Below are positions 41,500 to 49,694 of a DNA stretch of 64,000 nucleotides, one piece after another. Numbering within the stretch: the stretch's first letter is position 1; every line of letters starts with the position of its first letter. The notes beneath the pieces were generated by a model. It was given only the letters and a program-made list of their open reading frames with translations, did not search any database and was not told where the DNA came from. Origin of the DNA: Streptococcus mitis (lineage in GTDB: Bacteria; Bacillota; Bacilli; Lactobacillales; Streptococcaceae); the NCBI GenBank assembly GCA_001914195.1, contig MKYF01000016.1, positions 5,614-69,613 on the forward strand, given 5' to 3'. Made by a program: the position numbers and the translations under genes.

Positions 41500-42783
41500 A
41501 TGTTAAAAGAATTGAGGAGTATTTTTCAGAAAATCCCTTATAATCTTAAATTATTCCTAGCAGTAATTTTGCAAGGAACAGTTTCAAGTTTATCTGGTAT
41601 TTTTCTACATTATCTTTTAGAGATGGTGGAGGAGCTAGCTTTTGGTCAGTCAGAGCATCATAGTGGATTTTTGACTGATGGAGTTTCCTTGTCGCGGATA
41701 GGATTTAGTTTAATAATCGTGGGTATCAGCTCATCCTTGGTCTGGTATTTCTTGCAAAAAAAATCACAGATTTATTCCATCAAAGCTCAGATGAAGGATG
41801 AGACTTCACGATACAAGCTTCATTTTTTAAGACAGCTATTTCATTCAATTTGGCAGATTATTGCAGTTGGAGGGGGAGCACCTATTGGTAAAGAAGCTGC
41901 GCCACGAGAGATTGGAACTCTATTTGCAGGACCAATTGGAAAAAAATGTTCTCTCTCTAAGAAGGATCAAATCTTTCTCCTTGCTTGTGGTGCTGGTGCT
42001 GGTTTAGCAGCTGTCTATCAGGTTCCATTAACAAGTGTCTTCTTTGTTTTTGAAACTCTAGGAATTGCTCTATCTATTAAACGATTTATCTTAGTCGGTT
42101 TGACTACCTATGTGTCAACCTATACAGCAGGCTTGGTTATTTCAGATCAGGCTCTCTACCAGATTCCAGCGATAACATGGTCATTAAAGGAAACGTGGAT
42201 TATTCCCTTATTACTTCTTTTCTTAACCCCACTAGCTTGGCTTTTTGGTCGCTTGAGTAAAGAAGTGTCTTCAAACAGAATAAAAGATAAACGAATACTT
42301 CTCACATTGCCTACAGCTTTTCTTTTTCTTGCTGGGTTGGCAAGTTATTTTCCACATCTACTTGGAAATGGACGTATGATGGCTCAGGAAGTATTGAATG
42401 GTAGCGATGGCAAAACAGTATTCCTCTTGTTTATCCTAAAAGCACTGGTCGTTCTTATTACTCTGTGGGCAGGGGCCTATGGTGGTACACTTACGCCATC
42501 TTTTGCCTTGGGGATGGCTGGAGCTGCTCTCTTTGGAATGATTCTAGGTGGGGATAGCCAGCCAAGCATTTTGCTTATGGGATCTGTTTGCTTTTTGTCT
42601 GTGACCTTGAGGGCTCCCTGGTCTGCAACTGGATTAGTAATAGGTTTCACTGGGCTAGCTTTAGATTCTCTTCCGTATCTCTTAGTAACAGCTGTTTTAG
42701 CCTATGAATTTGCAAAAATATTAGACCGTTTTTCTTGGGCTAACATACTGTGTCAGAAGTCAAAGAATAAAGTAATTAGGTAG
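41500..42783 (+). CDS. ClC-family chloride channel/transporter
   Basis: 427 aa, about ten membrane helices. ClC motifs in variant form: GGGAPIGKEAAPREIG (GREGP region, gating Glu kept), GAGAGLAAVYQVPLTSVFFVFE, and GAYGGTLTPSFALGMAGA (GxFxP region). No cytoplasmic CBS domains. Whether channel or H+/Cl- antiporter is not shown; fluoride-type CLC-F motifs are not evident. It lies between the punA remnant and deoD. Confidence 0.88.
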   Translation: MLKELRSIFQKIPYNLKLFLAVILQGTVSSLSGIFLHYLLEMVEELAFGQSEHHSGFLTDGVSLSRIGFSLIIVGISSSLVWYFLQKKSQIYSIKAQMKDETSRYKLHFLRQLFHSIWQIIAVGGGAPIGKEAAPREIGTLFAGPIGKKCSLSKKDQIFLLACGAGAGLAAVYQVPLTSVFFVFETLGIALSIKRFILVGLTTYVSTYTAGLVISDQALYQIPAITWSLKETWIIPLLLLFLTPLAWLFGRLSKEVSSNRIKDKRILLTLPTAFLFLAGLASYFPHLLGNGRMMAQEVLNGSDGKTVFLLFILKALVVLITLWAGAYGGTLTPSFALGMAGAALFGMILGGDSQPSILLMGSVCFLSVTLRAPWSATGLVIGFTGLALDSLPYLLVTAVLAYEFAKILDRFSWANILCQKSKNKVIR

Positions 42784-42932
42784 GAAATGCCCATTTCTTC
42801 TAATCAAAGATTTATCTTAAAAGATTAAAAACTATTGTCAATTTATCAATAACTGTTTGAAATAAAAAAAGTAGGCTTATCGGAGTCATGATTGAATCCG
42901 ATTTTTCCTAGCTATGAAATATAAAAATAAAA

Positions 42933-43050
42933 AAAGAAAGGTAGAGCGTGTGTTTTGATTTGAACACGAGCGGAAAACTTTTCTAAAAACTCAGAAGAGA
43001 AGGGGAGTTCGGGTTTGAATTGAAGCCGGTCTAATCTTCTCAATATCATC
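42933..43050 (+). repeat. Palindromic repeat unit 1 before deoD
   Basis: Begins AAAGAAAGGTAGAGCGTGTG, contains the small hairpin GTGTT...AACAC, and shares its first 45 bases with the unit starting at 43190. No known repeat name comes to mind. Confidence 0.55.
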
Positions 43051-43061
43051 AAAATTAAGAA

Positions 43062-43180
43062 AGAAAGGAATTGAACCCACCCTAAAAGCAGTAGGAAAAA
43101 GATAGTTGGTCTAGCGAGCATCGCTCACTGCATCCAACTCCTATTTTCCCTTTGCTTTTTGACGGGTTTGGTATCTTTCT
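43062..43180 (+). repeat. Palindromic repeat unit 2 before deoD
   Basis: A long imperfect hairpin: AACCC (43074-43078), AAAAGCA, GGAAAA, GTTGG pair in order with CCAAC, TTTTCC, TGCTTTT, GGGTT (to 43168), with GAGC-ATC-GCTC at the tip. Parts of it (GGAATTGAACCCACCCTAAA; CTGCATC...CCTATTTT) recur upstream of parC. Confidence 0.6.
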
Positions 43181-43189
43181 CAATATAAA

Positions 43190-43313
43190 AAAAGAAAGGT
43201 AGAGCGTGTGTTTTGATTTGAACACGAGCGGAAAACTCGGAAAATAGATAATCTGACTGAGAAATCAGGATTTCTCGTCAGATTCCTAATTTTCAGTCGT
43301 TTTCTTCTCGCTC
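43190..43313 (+). repeat. Palindromic repeat unit 3 / deoD leader hairpin
   Basis: Same start as unit 1, then a hairpin about 88 bases long from GAGCG (43226) to CGCTC (43313), with paired GAAAAC/GTTTTC, GAAAAT/ATTTTC, ATCTGAC/GTCAGAT and a tip GAGAAATC-AG-GATTTCTC. It ends 15 bases before the deoD start, where TTTGTATC stands in place of a normal ribosome binding site. Confidence 0.6.
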
Positions 43314-43328
43314 TTTGTATCATAAATT

Positions 43329-44039
43329 ATGTCTATCCATATTGCTGCTCAGCAGGGTGAAATTGCTGATAAAATTCTTCTTCCTGGGGATCCTCTTCGT
43401 GCTAAGTTTATTGCGGAGAATTTCCTTGAAGATGCTGTTTGTTTTAACGAAGTGCGTAACATGTTTGGTTACACTGGTACTTACAAGGGCCACCGTGTAT
43501 CAGTCATGGGAACTGGGATGGGAATGCCATCTATTTCGATTTATGCGCGTGAATTGATTGTTGATTACGGTGTGAAGAAATTGATCCGTGTGGGAACAGC
43601 AGGTTCATTGAATGAAAATGTTCACGTCCGTGAATTAGTTTTGGCGCAGGCAGCGGCAACCAACTCTAACATCATCCGCAATGACTGGCCACAGTACGAT
43701 TTTCCACAAATCGCTAGCTTTGATTTGTTGGATAAGGCCTACCATATCGCTAAAGAACTCGGTATGACCACCCACGTTGGGAACGTTTTGTCTTCTGATG
43801 TCTTTTATTCAAACTACTTTGAAAAGAACATCGAACTTGGTAAATGGGGGGTCAAGGCTGTGGAAATGGAAGCAGCAGCTCTCTACTATTTGGCAGCCCA
43901 ATACCATGTTGACGCGCTTGCTATCATGACTATCTCTGATAGTTTGGTTAATCCAGATGAAGATACAACTGCAGAAGAACGCCAAAATACCTTCACAGAT
44001 ATGATGAAGGTTGGATTAGAAACCTTGATTGCAAAATAA
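43329..44039 (+). CDS. deoD: Purine nucleoside phosphorylase (DeoD type)
   Basis: Hexameric phosphorylase acting on adenosine and other purine nucleosides. 236 aa: KILLPGDPLRAKFIAE, VMGTGMGMPSISIYA, RVGTAGSLNENV, EMEAAALYYLAA and catalytic Asp in TISDSLVNPDE. There is no clear Shine-Dalgarno; the start is preceded by CTTTGTATCATAAATT, much as at parC. Terminator follows. Confidence 0.95.
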   Translation: MSIHIAAQQGEIADKILLPGDPLRAKFIAENFLEDAVCFNEVRNMFGYTGTYKGHRVSVMGTGMGMPSISIYARELIVDYGVKKLIRVGTAGSLNENVHVRELVLAQAAATNSNIIRNDWPQYDFPQIASFDLLDKAYHIAKELGMTTHVGNVLSSDVFYSNYFEKNIELGKWGVKAVEMEAAALYYLAAQYHVDALAIMTISDSLVNPDEDTTAEERQNTFTDMMKVGLETLIAK

Positions 44040-44049
44040 TTATATCCAA

Positions 44050-44089
44050 AAAAGGAAGCCCTTCTTTATGAATTGGAGGACTTCCTTTT
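44050..44089 (+). terminator. Terminator between deoD and the converging kinase-like gene
   Basis: AAAAGGAAG (44050-44058) pairs with CTTCCTTTT (44081-44089); it works in either direction. Confidence 0.75.
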
Positions 44090-44590
44090 CTTATCTAGAA
44101 ATTGGTCTATCTCTTTTTGTGATCTGAGGATGACCACTTTATATGGATAGTTTTTTTGAATCCACTTGTAGCGTTCCTTAGCGGATTTGCTCCGTCCGTC
44201 CCAAAGAATCCATCTGATAAACTCCCAATTAAATTGTTCTTGACAACCAGCTGCCATACTTTCTCTGACCTTGCCTCGGTATTTGAGGTATCGCTTAAAG
44301 GCTCGAAAGAGACAAGTCAATGGCGAAAAATTAAGAAAGATGATTTGGTCAGCATCCTGCATTCTTTCCTCATAGAAACACCAAGAATAATTACCATCAA
44401 TAACCCAAGCTTCATGCTTGGTGAGAAAGTTTTTCATCTCGGTTAACATCCATTTGCGGTCACTGTCTTGCCAACCGGGTTGAAATTGGAGTGTGTCCAT
44501 GTGAAGTTTTGGGATGGAGTAGCAGTTAGACAACTTTTCGGCTAGAGTTGACTTACCAGCACCAGAATATCCGATAATTGCGATTTTCAT
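44066..44590 (-). CDS. P-loop nucleotide kinase-like protein (topology-modulation/FlaR type)
   Basis: 174 aa beginning with a Walker A GYSGAGKST, then HMDTLQFQPGW and RWILWDGRSKSAKERY; an adenylate-kinase-like fold lacking the full AMP-lid. Family members are annotated as 'DNA topology modulation protein', with unproven function. It follows rpsT and its terminator on the minus strand. Confidence 0.78.
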   Translation of the reverse strand: MKIAIIGYSGAGKSTLAEKLSNCYSIPKLHMDTLQFQPGWQDSDRKWMLTEMKNFLTKHEAWVIDGNYSWCFYEERMQDADQIIFLNFSPLTCLFRAFKRYLKYRGKVRESMAAGCQEQFNWEFIRWILWDGRSKSAKERYKWIQKNYPYKVVILRSQKEIDQFLDKKRKSSNS

Positions 44591-44619
44591 TTTCTACCCT
44601 TTCCAATTTGGAGACAAAA

Positions 44620-44643
44620 AAACAGCCTCTATGGACTGTTTCT
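44620..44643 (-). terminator. Terminator of rpsT
   Basis: Minus strand AACAGTCC, loop ATAGA, GGCTGTT and six or seven T; overlaps the last bases of rpsT. Confidence 0.75.
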
Positions 44644-44879
44644 TATTTAGCAAGTTTAGCTGAAAGACGAGCTTTATCGCGGCTTGCTTTGTTTTTGTGA
44701 ATCAAACCTTTAGTTTCTGCTTTATCGATAGCTGAGCTAGCAGCACGGAAAAGTTCTTCAGATGGGTTTGCTTCGAATGCTTTGATAGCAGTACGCATAG
44801 CTGATTTTTGAGCTGAGTTCTTTTCGTTTTGTTTAACGTTCAATTCAGCGCGTTTGATAGCTGATTTAATGTTTGCCAA
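44643..44879 (-). CDS. rpsT: 30S ribosomal protein S20 (TTG start)
   Basis: 78 aa: (M)[19 protein letters not shown] and [18 protein letters not shown] are the S20 hallmarks. The ATG at 44894 would add MEVRT and would sit on the Shine-Dalgarno itself; GGAGG at 44890-ish is spaced correctly for the TTG at 44879, which gives the conserved N-terminus. A UUG start is also known for E. coli rpsT, where it takes part in autoregulation. Confidence 0.93.
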
Positions 44880-44946
44880 TGTTCTTACCTCCATATTTAC
44901 TAACTATACCATTATATCTGAAAACTTACGTTTTGACAAGGGAAAA

Positions 44947-45867
44947 TTATTTTTTTAAGTAAATTTCATCGATTTCATGATTCTTTGTTTTATGAAGAAT
45001 CACTTCTGCACGATTTCTAGTTGGTTCAATATAATTTTGTAGATTTGTGAGATTGATACTGGTCCAGACCTGATGGGCAAAGGATTCCACTTCCCCAATC
45101 GGCATCTGAGTAAAACGATAATAGTAGCTATCAGGGTCGTTTTGGGCTAGGCTCAGCATTTTCAAGAAACGGTCCAGATACCAACTCTCGATGTCATCGA
45201 CTGCAGCATCAACATAGATGGAAAAGTCAAAGAAATCAGTGATATAGAGACGCTCGTTTTGTGGATTTTGAAAGACATTGATTCCCTCAACAATCACAAA
45301 ATCAGCAGCTTTGACGCTTTGCTTTTCCTCAGGTACGATGTCATAGACTTCATGAGAATAGACAGGAATATCTACATCTTGTCCATTTTTAATGCGATCC
45401 AAGAAGTTGAGAAGAGCTTCCATATCATAGCTTTCAGGAAATCCCTTGCGATTTAAAATCCCTTGTTCAATCAAGGTCTGGTTGGGATAGAGAAAGCCGT
45501 CAGTTGTTACCAACTCAACCCTAACATCTGTAAGTGTGCGGGACAGTAGGATTTGAAGTAGGCGACTGGTTGTGGATTTTCCAACGGCAACACTCCCAGA
45601 AACTCCAATGATAAAAGGTTGAGATTTGCTTTCACGTTGGAGGAAAATTCCTTTGGAAAAAGCTAAATCGTCCTTGGTGCGCTTGTAAATCTGGATGAGA
45701 TGGGCTAGGGGAAGATAGACATCAGTAACATCCTGTAGACTAATCTGATCGTTAAAACTCTTGATGGATTCTAATTCCTCTTCAGTCAAAGGAGGTGTTG
45801 TCTTTCGATGTAAAGATTGCCAAGTCTGGCGGCTGATTTTTTCAAAATGTAAAAATTCGTTGGTCAT
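44947..45867 (-). CDS. coaA: Pantothenate kinase (type I)
   Basis: First, rate-limiting step of coenzyme A synthesis. 306 aa from MTNEFLHFEKISR; an ATG ten codons upstream gives an atypical extension, while 45867 follows AGGGGAAAACAA. P-loop GVSGSVAVGKST, then VTTDGFLYPN, NRKGFPESYDM, FVIVEGINVFQ and FFDFSIYVDA. Single gene, divergent from the next membrane protein gene. Confidence 0.95.
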   Translation of the reverse strand: MTNEFLHFEKISRQTWQSLHRKTTPPLTEEELESIKSFNDQISLQDVTDVYLPLAHLIQIYKRTKDDLAFSKGIFLQRESKSQPFIIGVSGSVAVGKSTTSRLLQILLSRTLTDVRVELVTTDGFLYPNQTLIEQGILNRKGFPESYDMEALLNFLDRIKNGQDVDIPVYSHEVYDIVPEEKQSVKAADFVIVEGINVFQNPQNERLYITDFFDFSIYVDAAVDDIESWYLDRFLKMLSLAQNDPDSYYYRFTQMPIGEVESFAHQVWTSINLTNLQNYIEPTRNRAEVILHKTKNHEIDEIYLKK

Positions 45868-46067
45868 TTGTTTTCCCCTAGATATTTTGTTTATCATACC
45901 ATAAAAAGCTAAAAAAATAAAGCGGTTTCTTGAATGTGGTCAGTCAATATTATATAATAGATGTAGATAGAGGATGAACAATTTAGTGATGAAGTAGGAG
46001 CTACTTTCTCCTGACTTATAAGCTAATAAAGGGGGCTTTGGGAATCACAACTTATAGGAGGTGTGTC

Positions 46068-46472
46068 ATGAAAATCTTAAAAAGTTATATATTGGAACTC
46101 TGTTTTATTTTAAGTTTTGCACTACCTTTTTTAAAAGGAGCGAATGCGGATAATGGTAGACGTTTTGTGGAAACCTATTACGGTTTTACTTTTTTGATGG
46201 AACATGCCATTGTAACAGCGGTCTTTATCTGTTCGCTCTTGATTGCTTTCTTCCTAAAAAAACGGTGGACGAAATGGCTTGCTGCTGGTAGTTATGTCTT
46301 TTTAGTTCTATGGATTGCTACAGAGGGTTATTTCTTCCGCATGTCACTAGAAGATTTGATACGACTTTGGACAAGTTTGGAATTCCTGACAAAAACGTAT
46401 CAGTTGGGCTTTTATCTAAACATCCTGTTGGGAATTTTGTTGATAATAAAGTATTTGAAGGTTAAGCAATAG
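46068..46472 (+). CDS. Small membrane protein, function unknown (134 aa)
   Basis: Four predicted membrane segments (about 7-22, 45-63, 68-87, 110-130). Start chosen at 46068, directly behind AGGAGGTGTGTC; an earlier in-frame ATG lacks this. Motifs NADNGRRFVETYYGFTFLMEHA are not known to me. A terminator-like hairpin follows at 46572-46622, so it is probably transcribed alone. Confidence 0.7.
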   Translation: MKILKSYILELCFILSFALPFLKGANADNGRRFVETYYGFTFLMEHAIVTAVFICSLLIAFFLKKRWTKWLAAGSYVFLVLWIATEGYFFRMSLEDLIRLWTSLEFLTKTYQLGFYLNILLGILLIIKYLKVKQ

Positions 46473-46485
46473 TCATAATAAATAC

Positions 46486-46622
46486 GCCCGATTATAGATG
46501 ATAAACTTTTTGTTATATCCTGACTATGATATTTCTAGTTCTAAATGGCTTATCATTCATCTATAAGTGTTGAAAGAGATTGAAGAAAATGTTTTACTTA
46601 CTAGCTTTCTTCAGTCTTTTTC
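46486..46622 (+). terminator. Inverted repeat and terminator hairpin
   Basis: TTATAGATGATAA (46486-) mirrors TTATCATTCATCTATAA near 46550-46566. Then GAAAGAGATTGAAGAAA (46572-46588) pairs with TTTCTTCAGTCTTTTTC (to 46622), a likely terminator. The first structure remains unexplained. Confidence 0.55.
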
Positions 46623-46636
46623 GTTTTATTATCAAT

Positions 46637-46676
46637 TTGTAAACGATTTACAATTTAAGTCAAATTATGGTAAAAT
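46637..46676 (+). promoter_or_regulatory. Promoter and operator-like palindrome of the deo operon
   Basis: TTTACA (46647-46652), 18-base spacer, TAAAAT (46671-46676) with TATGG before it. TTGTAAA-CGA-TTTACAA (46637-46653) is a perfect inverted repeat overlapping the -35. It looks like a cre site stretched by one base, or a site for another nucleoside-responsive repressor. Confidence 0.6.
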
Positions 46677-46682
46677 TGTTTC

Positions 46683-47273
46683 ATGAGTAAAATGTATTAT
46701 GCAGAAAATCCTGACGCTGCTCACGACATTCATGAGTTAAGAGTGGACTTGTTGGGAGAAAAAATGACCTTTTTGACAGATGCAGGTGTTTTTAGCAAGA
46801 AAATGGTTGACTTTGGCAGTCAACTTTTGCTCAAGTGTCTTGAGGTCAACCAAGGAGAGAATGTCCTTGATGTAGGCTGTGGTTATGGGCCTCTGGGCTT
46901 GTCCTTGGCTAAGGCTTATGGAGTTCAGTCGACCATGGTCGATATCAATAATCGTGCCTTGGATTTGGCACGACAAAATGCTGAACGAAATAAAGTAGAA
47001 GCGACGATTTTCCAGTCCAACATCTATGAACAAGTTGAAGGGAAATTTGACCATGTCATTTCCAATCCTCCTATCCGTGCGGGCAAGCAAGTAGTTCATG
47101 AAATCATTGAGAAAAGTAAAGATTTCTTGGAAACTGGTGGGGATTTAACAATTGTTATCCAGAAAAAACAAGGGGCTCCAAGCGCCAAGTCAAAGATGGA
47201 GGAAGTGTTTGGCAATTGTGAAATCGTCAAAAAAGATAAGGGATACTATATCCTTAGAAGTGTGAAAGAATGA
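46683..47273 (+). CDS. Class I SAM methyltransferase (RsmC-like, YbxB type)
   Basis: 196 aa. SAM site VLDVGCGYGPLGLSLA and catalytic-type NPPIRAGKQVVHEI, characteristic of N2-guanine rRNA methyltransferases. It has only one domain. The ATG at 46683 follows the promoter closely, leaving almost no leader. It overlaps pdp by 4 bases and heads the nucleoside operon. Confidence 0.88.
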   Translation: MSKMYYAENPDAAHDIHELRVDLLGEKMTFLTDAGVFSKKMVDFGSQLLLKCLEVNQGENVLDVGCGYGPLGLSLAKAYGVQSTMVDINNRALDLARQNAERNKVEATIFQSNIYEQVEGKFDHVISNPPIRAGKQVVHEIIEKSKDFLETGGDLTIVIQKKQGAPSAKSKMEEVFGNCEIVKKDKGYYILRSVKE

Positions 47274-48547
47274 GAGCAGTTGATTTAATCCAAAAGAAAC
47301 GAGACGGTCAAGAACTGACTTCGAGTGAAATCGAATGGCTAGTTGAAAGCTATGTGTTAGGAACTGTTCCTGACTATCAGATGTCTGCTTTTGCTATGGC
47401 TGTCTATTTCAAAGGAATGACGACTCGAGAAATCTCTGACCTAACTATGAAGATGGTTCAGACAGGGCAAGAGTTTGATTTATCTGTTATTGATGGGGTT
47501 AAGGTTGACAAGCATTCTACTGGTGGTGTTGGTGATAAGGTGACCTTGATTTTGGCTCCTCTTGTTGCAAGCTTTGGTGTTCCTGTGGCCAAAATGAGTG
47601 GTCGTGGTCTCGGCCATACTGGTGGAACAATTGATAAATTGGAGTCTATCAAGGGCTATCAAGTGGAACGCAGTCAAGAGGATTTTATTCGTCAGGTACA
47701 GGACATTGGTGTATCGGTCATTGGGCAATCAGACCAACTGGTTAAAGCTGACAAGCTTCTCTACGCCCTACGTGATGTGACAGCAACTGTCGACACGATT
47801 CCTTTGATTGCGAGTTCGGTGATGAGCAAGAAAATTGCTGCAGGGGCGGATGCTATTTTGCTTGACGTGACTGTCGGTGAGGGTGCTTTCATGAAGACGG
47901 TTGATGAGGCGCGAGAACTGGCTCAAACCATGGTGGATCTTGGTAAGGCAGTTGGTCGGAAGACGGTAGCAGTGATTACAGATATGAGCCAGCCCTTGGG
48001 ACGAGCGATTGGAAATCGTCTGGAAATTCTTGAAGCACTGGAGATTTTACAAGGACAAGGCCGTCAGGATATTACCTACTTTATCTGTGAATTGGCTCAA
48101 ATTATGCTTGGTCTTGCAAATGTAAATAAGACAGTTGAAGAAGTTCGCCAACATCTTGAAAATGGCCAAGCACTGGCTAAGTTTGAGGAGATGGTGCAAG
48201 CTCAAGGTGGGGATTTAGAAGATCTCTATCGTCCAGTCAATGTTGCCCATGTGGTGGAAATCCCTGCCCAGGAAACAGGTGTCATTTCAGCTCTTCCGGC
48301 TATGGAATTTGGGCTCTATGCTATGAGACTGGGTGCTGGTCGTGCAGTCAAGACTGATGATTTGGACTATGAAACTGGAATTGTTTTTGAAAAGAAGGTT
48401 GGAGACTCCGTTCAAAAGGGAGAAATTGTTGCAAAAGTATACACAAATGGAAAAAATTCTCCTCAGCTAGTTACAGATTTTCAAAAATATGTTAAAATAA
48501 ATGATAGGGTGCAAAGTTTACGAGAAATTATAGAAATTATCTCATAA
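47270..48547 (+). CDS. pdp: Pyrimidine-nucleoside phosphorylase
   Basis: Phosphorolysis of uridine, thymidine and deoxyuridine. 425 aa: phosphate site KHSTGGVGDK, GRGLGHTGGTIDKLES, and VDTIPLIASSVMSKKIAAGAD with substrate-binding Arg/Lys/Ser. It lies in an operon with deoC and cdd. A poor spot in annotation is whether it is Pdp or DeoA; the Firmicute Pdp type is likelier. Confidence 0.94.
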   Translation: MRAVDLIQKKRDGQELTSSEIEWLVESYVLGTVPDYQMSAFAMAVYFKGMTTREISDLTMKMVQTGQEFDLSVIDGVKVDKHSTGGVGDKVTLILAPLVASFGVPVAKMSGRGLGHTGGTIDKLESIKGYQVERSQEDFIRQVQDIGVSVIGQSDQLVKADKLLYALRDVTATVDTIPLIASSVMSKKIAAGADAILLDVTVGEGAFMKTVDEARELAQTMVDLGKAVGRKTVAVITDMSQPLGRAIGNRLEILEALEILQGQGRQDITYFICELAQIMLGLANVNKTVEEVRQHLENGQALAKFEEMVQAQGGDLEDLYRPVNVAHVVEIPAQETGVISALPAMEFGLYAMRLGAGRAVKTDDLDYETGIVFEKKVGDSVQKGEIVAKVYTNGKNSPQLVTDFQKYVKINDRVQSLREIIEIIS

Positions 48548-48566
48548 ACAACAGGAGAATCCGTAT

Positions 48567-49229
48567 ATGAAATTAAATAAATATATCGATCATACGCTTT
48601 TGAAGCAAAATGCAACAGAAAAACAAATTGATTGTTTGTTGTCCGAGGCTAGAGAGTATGATTTTGCCAGCGTCTGCGTTAATCCGACCTGGGTTGAACA
48701 TGCTAAAAAAGGGCTTGAAGGTACAGATGTCAAGGTCTGTACAGTGGTTGGTTTCCCCTTGGGAGCAACAACTTCAGCCGTGAAAGCATTTGAAACAAAA
48801 GAAGCTATCCAACATGGTGCAGATGAGATTGATATGGTGATCAATGTTGGAGCTCTCAAGTCAGATAATTTAGCCTTGGTAGAGTCAGATATTCGCGCAG
48901 TCGTGGAAGCAAGTGGTGACAAGTTAGTGAAAGTCATTATTGAAGCTTGCCTGCTGACTGACCAAGAAAAAGTTGTATCTTGCCAATTAGCCCAAAAAGC
49001 TGGAGCTGACTTTGTCAAAACATCTACTGGCTTTTCAACTGGTGGTGCTACGATAGCAGATGTCAAATTGATGCGTGAAACTGTTGGACCTGATATGGGT
49101 GTCAAGGCCGCCGGCGGAGCTCGTTCTTATGCAGATGCTCTTGCCTTTGTTGAAGCAGGGGCGACCCGTATTGGAACGTCAGCTGGAGTAGCAATTCTAA
49201 AAGGAGAATTGGCAGATGGCGACTACTGA
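48567..49229 (+). CDS. deoC: Deoxyribose-phosphate aldolase
   Basis: Splits deoxyribose 5-phosphate to glyceraldehyde 3-phosphate and acetaldehyde. 220 aa with the Schiff-base lysine in DFVKTSTGF and the second lysine in VKAAGGARSYADA. DHTLLK near the start. It overlaps cdd by 14 bases. Confidence 0.96.
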   Translation: MKLNKYIDHTLLKQNATEKQIDCLLSEAREYDFASVCVNPTWVEHAKKGLEGTDVKVCTVVGFPLGATTSAVKAFETKEAIQHGADEIDMVINVGALKSDNLALVESDIRAVVEASGDKLVKVIIEACLLTDQEKVVSCQLAQKAGADFVKTSTGFSTGGATIADVKLMRETVGPDMGVKAAGGARSYADALAFVEAGATRIGTSAGVAILKGELADGDY

Positions 49230-49605
49230 GTTGATTGAACTGGCAATTGAAACCAGCAAACATGCCTATGTCCCCTATTCTCACTTTCCTATCGGAGCAG
49301 TTTTAGTAGCCAAAGACGGAAGTGTTTACACGGGAGTGAATATCGAAAATGCTAGCTATCCTTTGACCAATTGCGGTGAGAGAACAGCCATTTTTAAGGC
49401 TGTATCTGAAGGGCAAAGAGAATTTTCAGAGCTGATTGTTTATGGTCAAACTGAAAAACCGATTTCACCATGTGGTGCTTGTCGCCAAGTAATGGTCGAA
49501 TTTTTTGAACAAGATCTAAAAGTGACCTTAGTCGCAAAAGATAAATCGACGGTCGAGATGACGGTCGGGGAATTACTTCCATATTCTTTTACAGACTTAA
49601 ATTAG
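49216..49605 (+). CDS. cdd: Cytidine deaminase
   Basis: Zinc enzyme turning (deoxy)cytidine into (deoxy)uridine. 129 aa with NCGERTA (first Cys ligand and catalytic Glu) and PCGACRQV (two Cys ligands). AAAGGAG lies inside the end of deoC at the right distance. Confidence 0.96.
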   Translation: MATTELIELAIETSKHAYVPYSHFPIGAVLVAKDGSVYTGVNIENASYPLTNCGERTAIFKAVSEGQREFSELIVYGQTEKPISPCGACRQVMVEFFEQDLKVTLVAKDKSTVEMTVGELLPYSFTDLN

Positions 49606-49694
49606 TCTGAGTCGCTCTCTGAGTGGCACGGTCCTTGTGGCCAACCAATCCATACTTGCAACATCGTTGCACATCTTATTTAGGAGGTTCAGTA

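Noticed and set aside
42912..43121. A 69-codon minus-strand frame with hydrophobic residues before deoD
   Set aside because: It lies within the palindromic repeats and has no ribosome binding site or recognisable product.
43060..43240. tRNA-like T-arms (GGTTCAATTCC and GTTCAAATC on the minus strand) in the deoD leader
   Set aside because: The T-stems do not pair properly and no acceptor, D or anticodon stems can be formed; more likely part of the repeat family.
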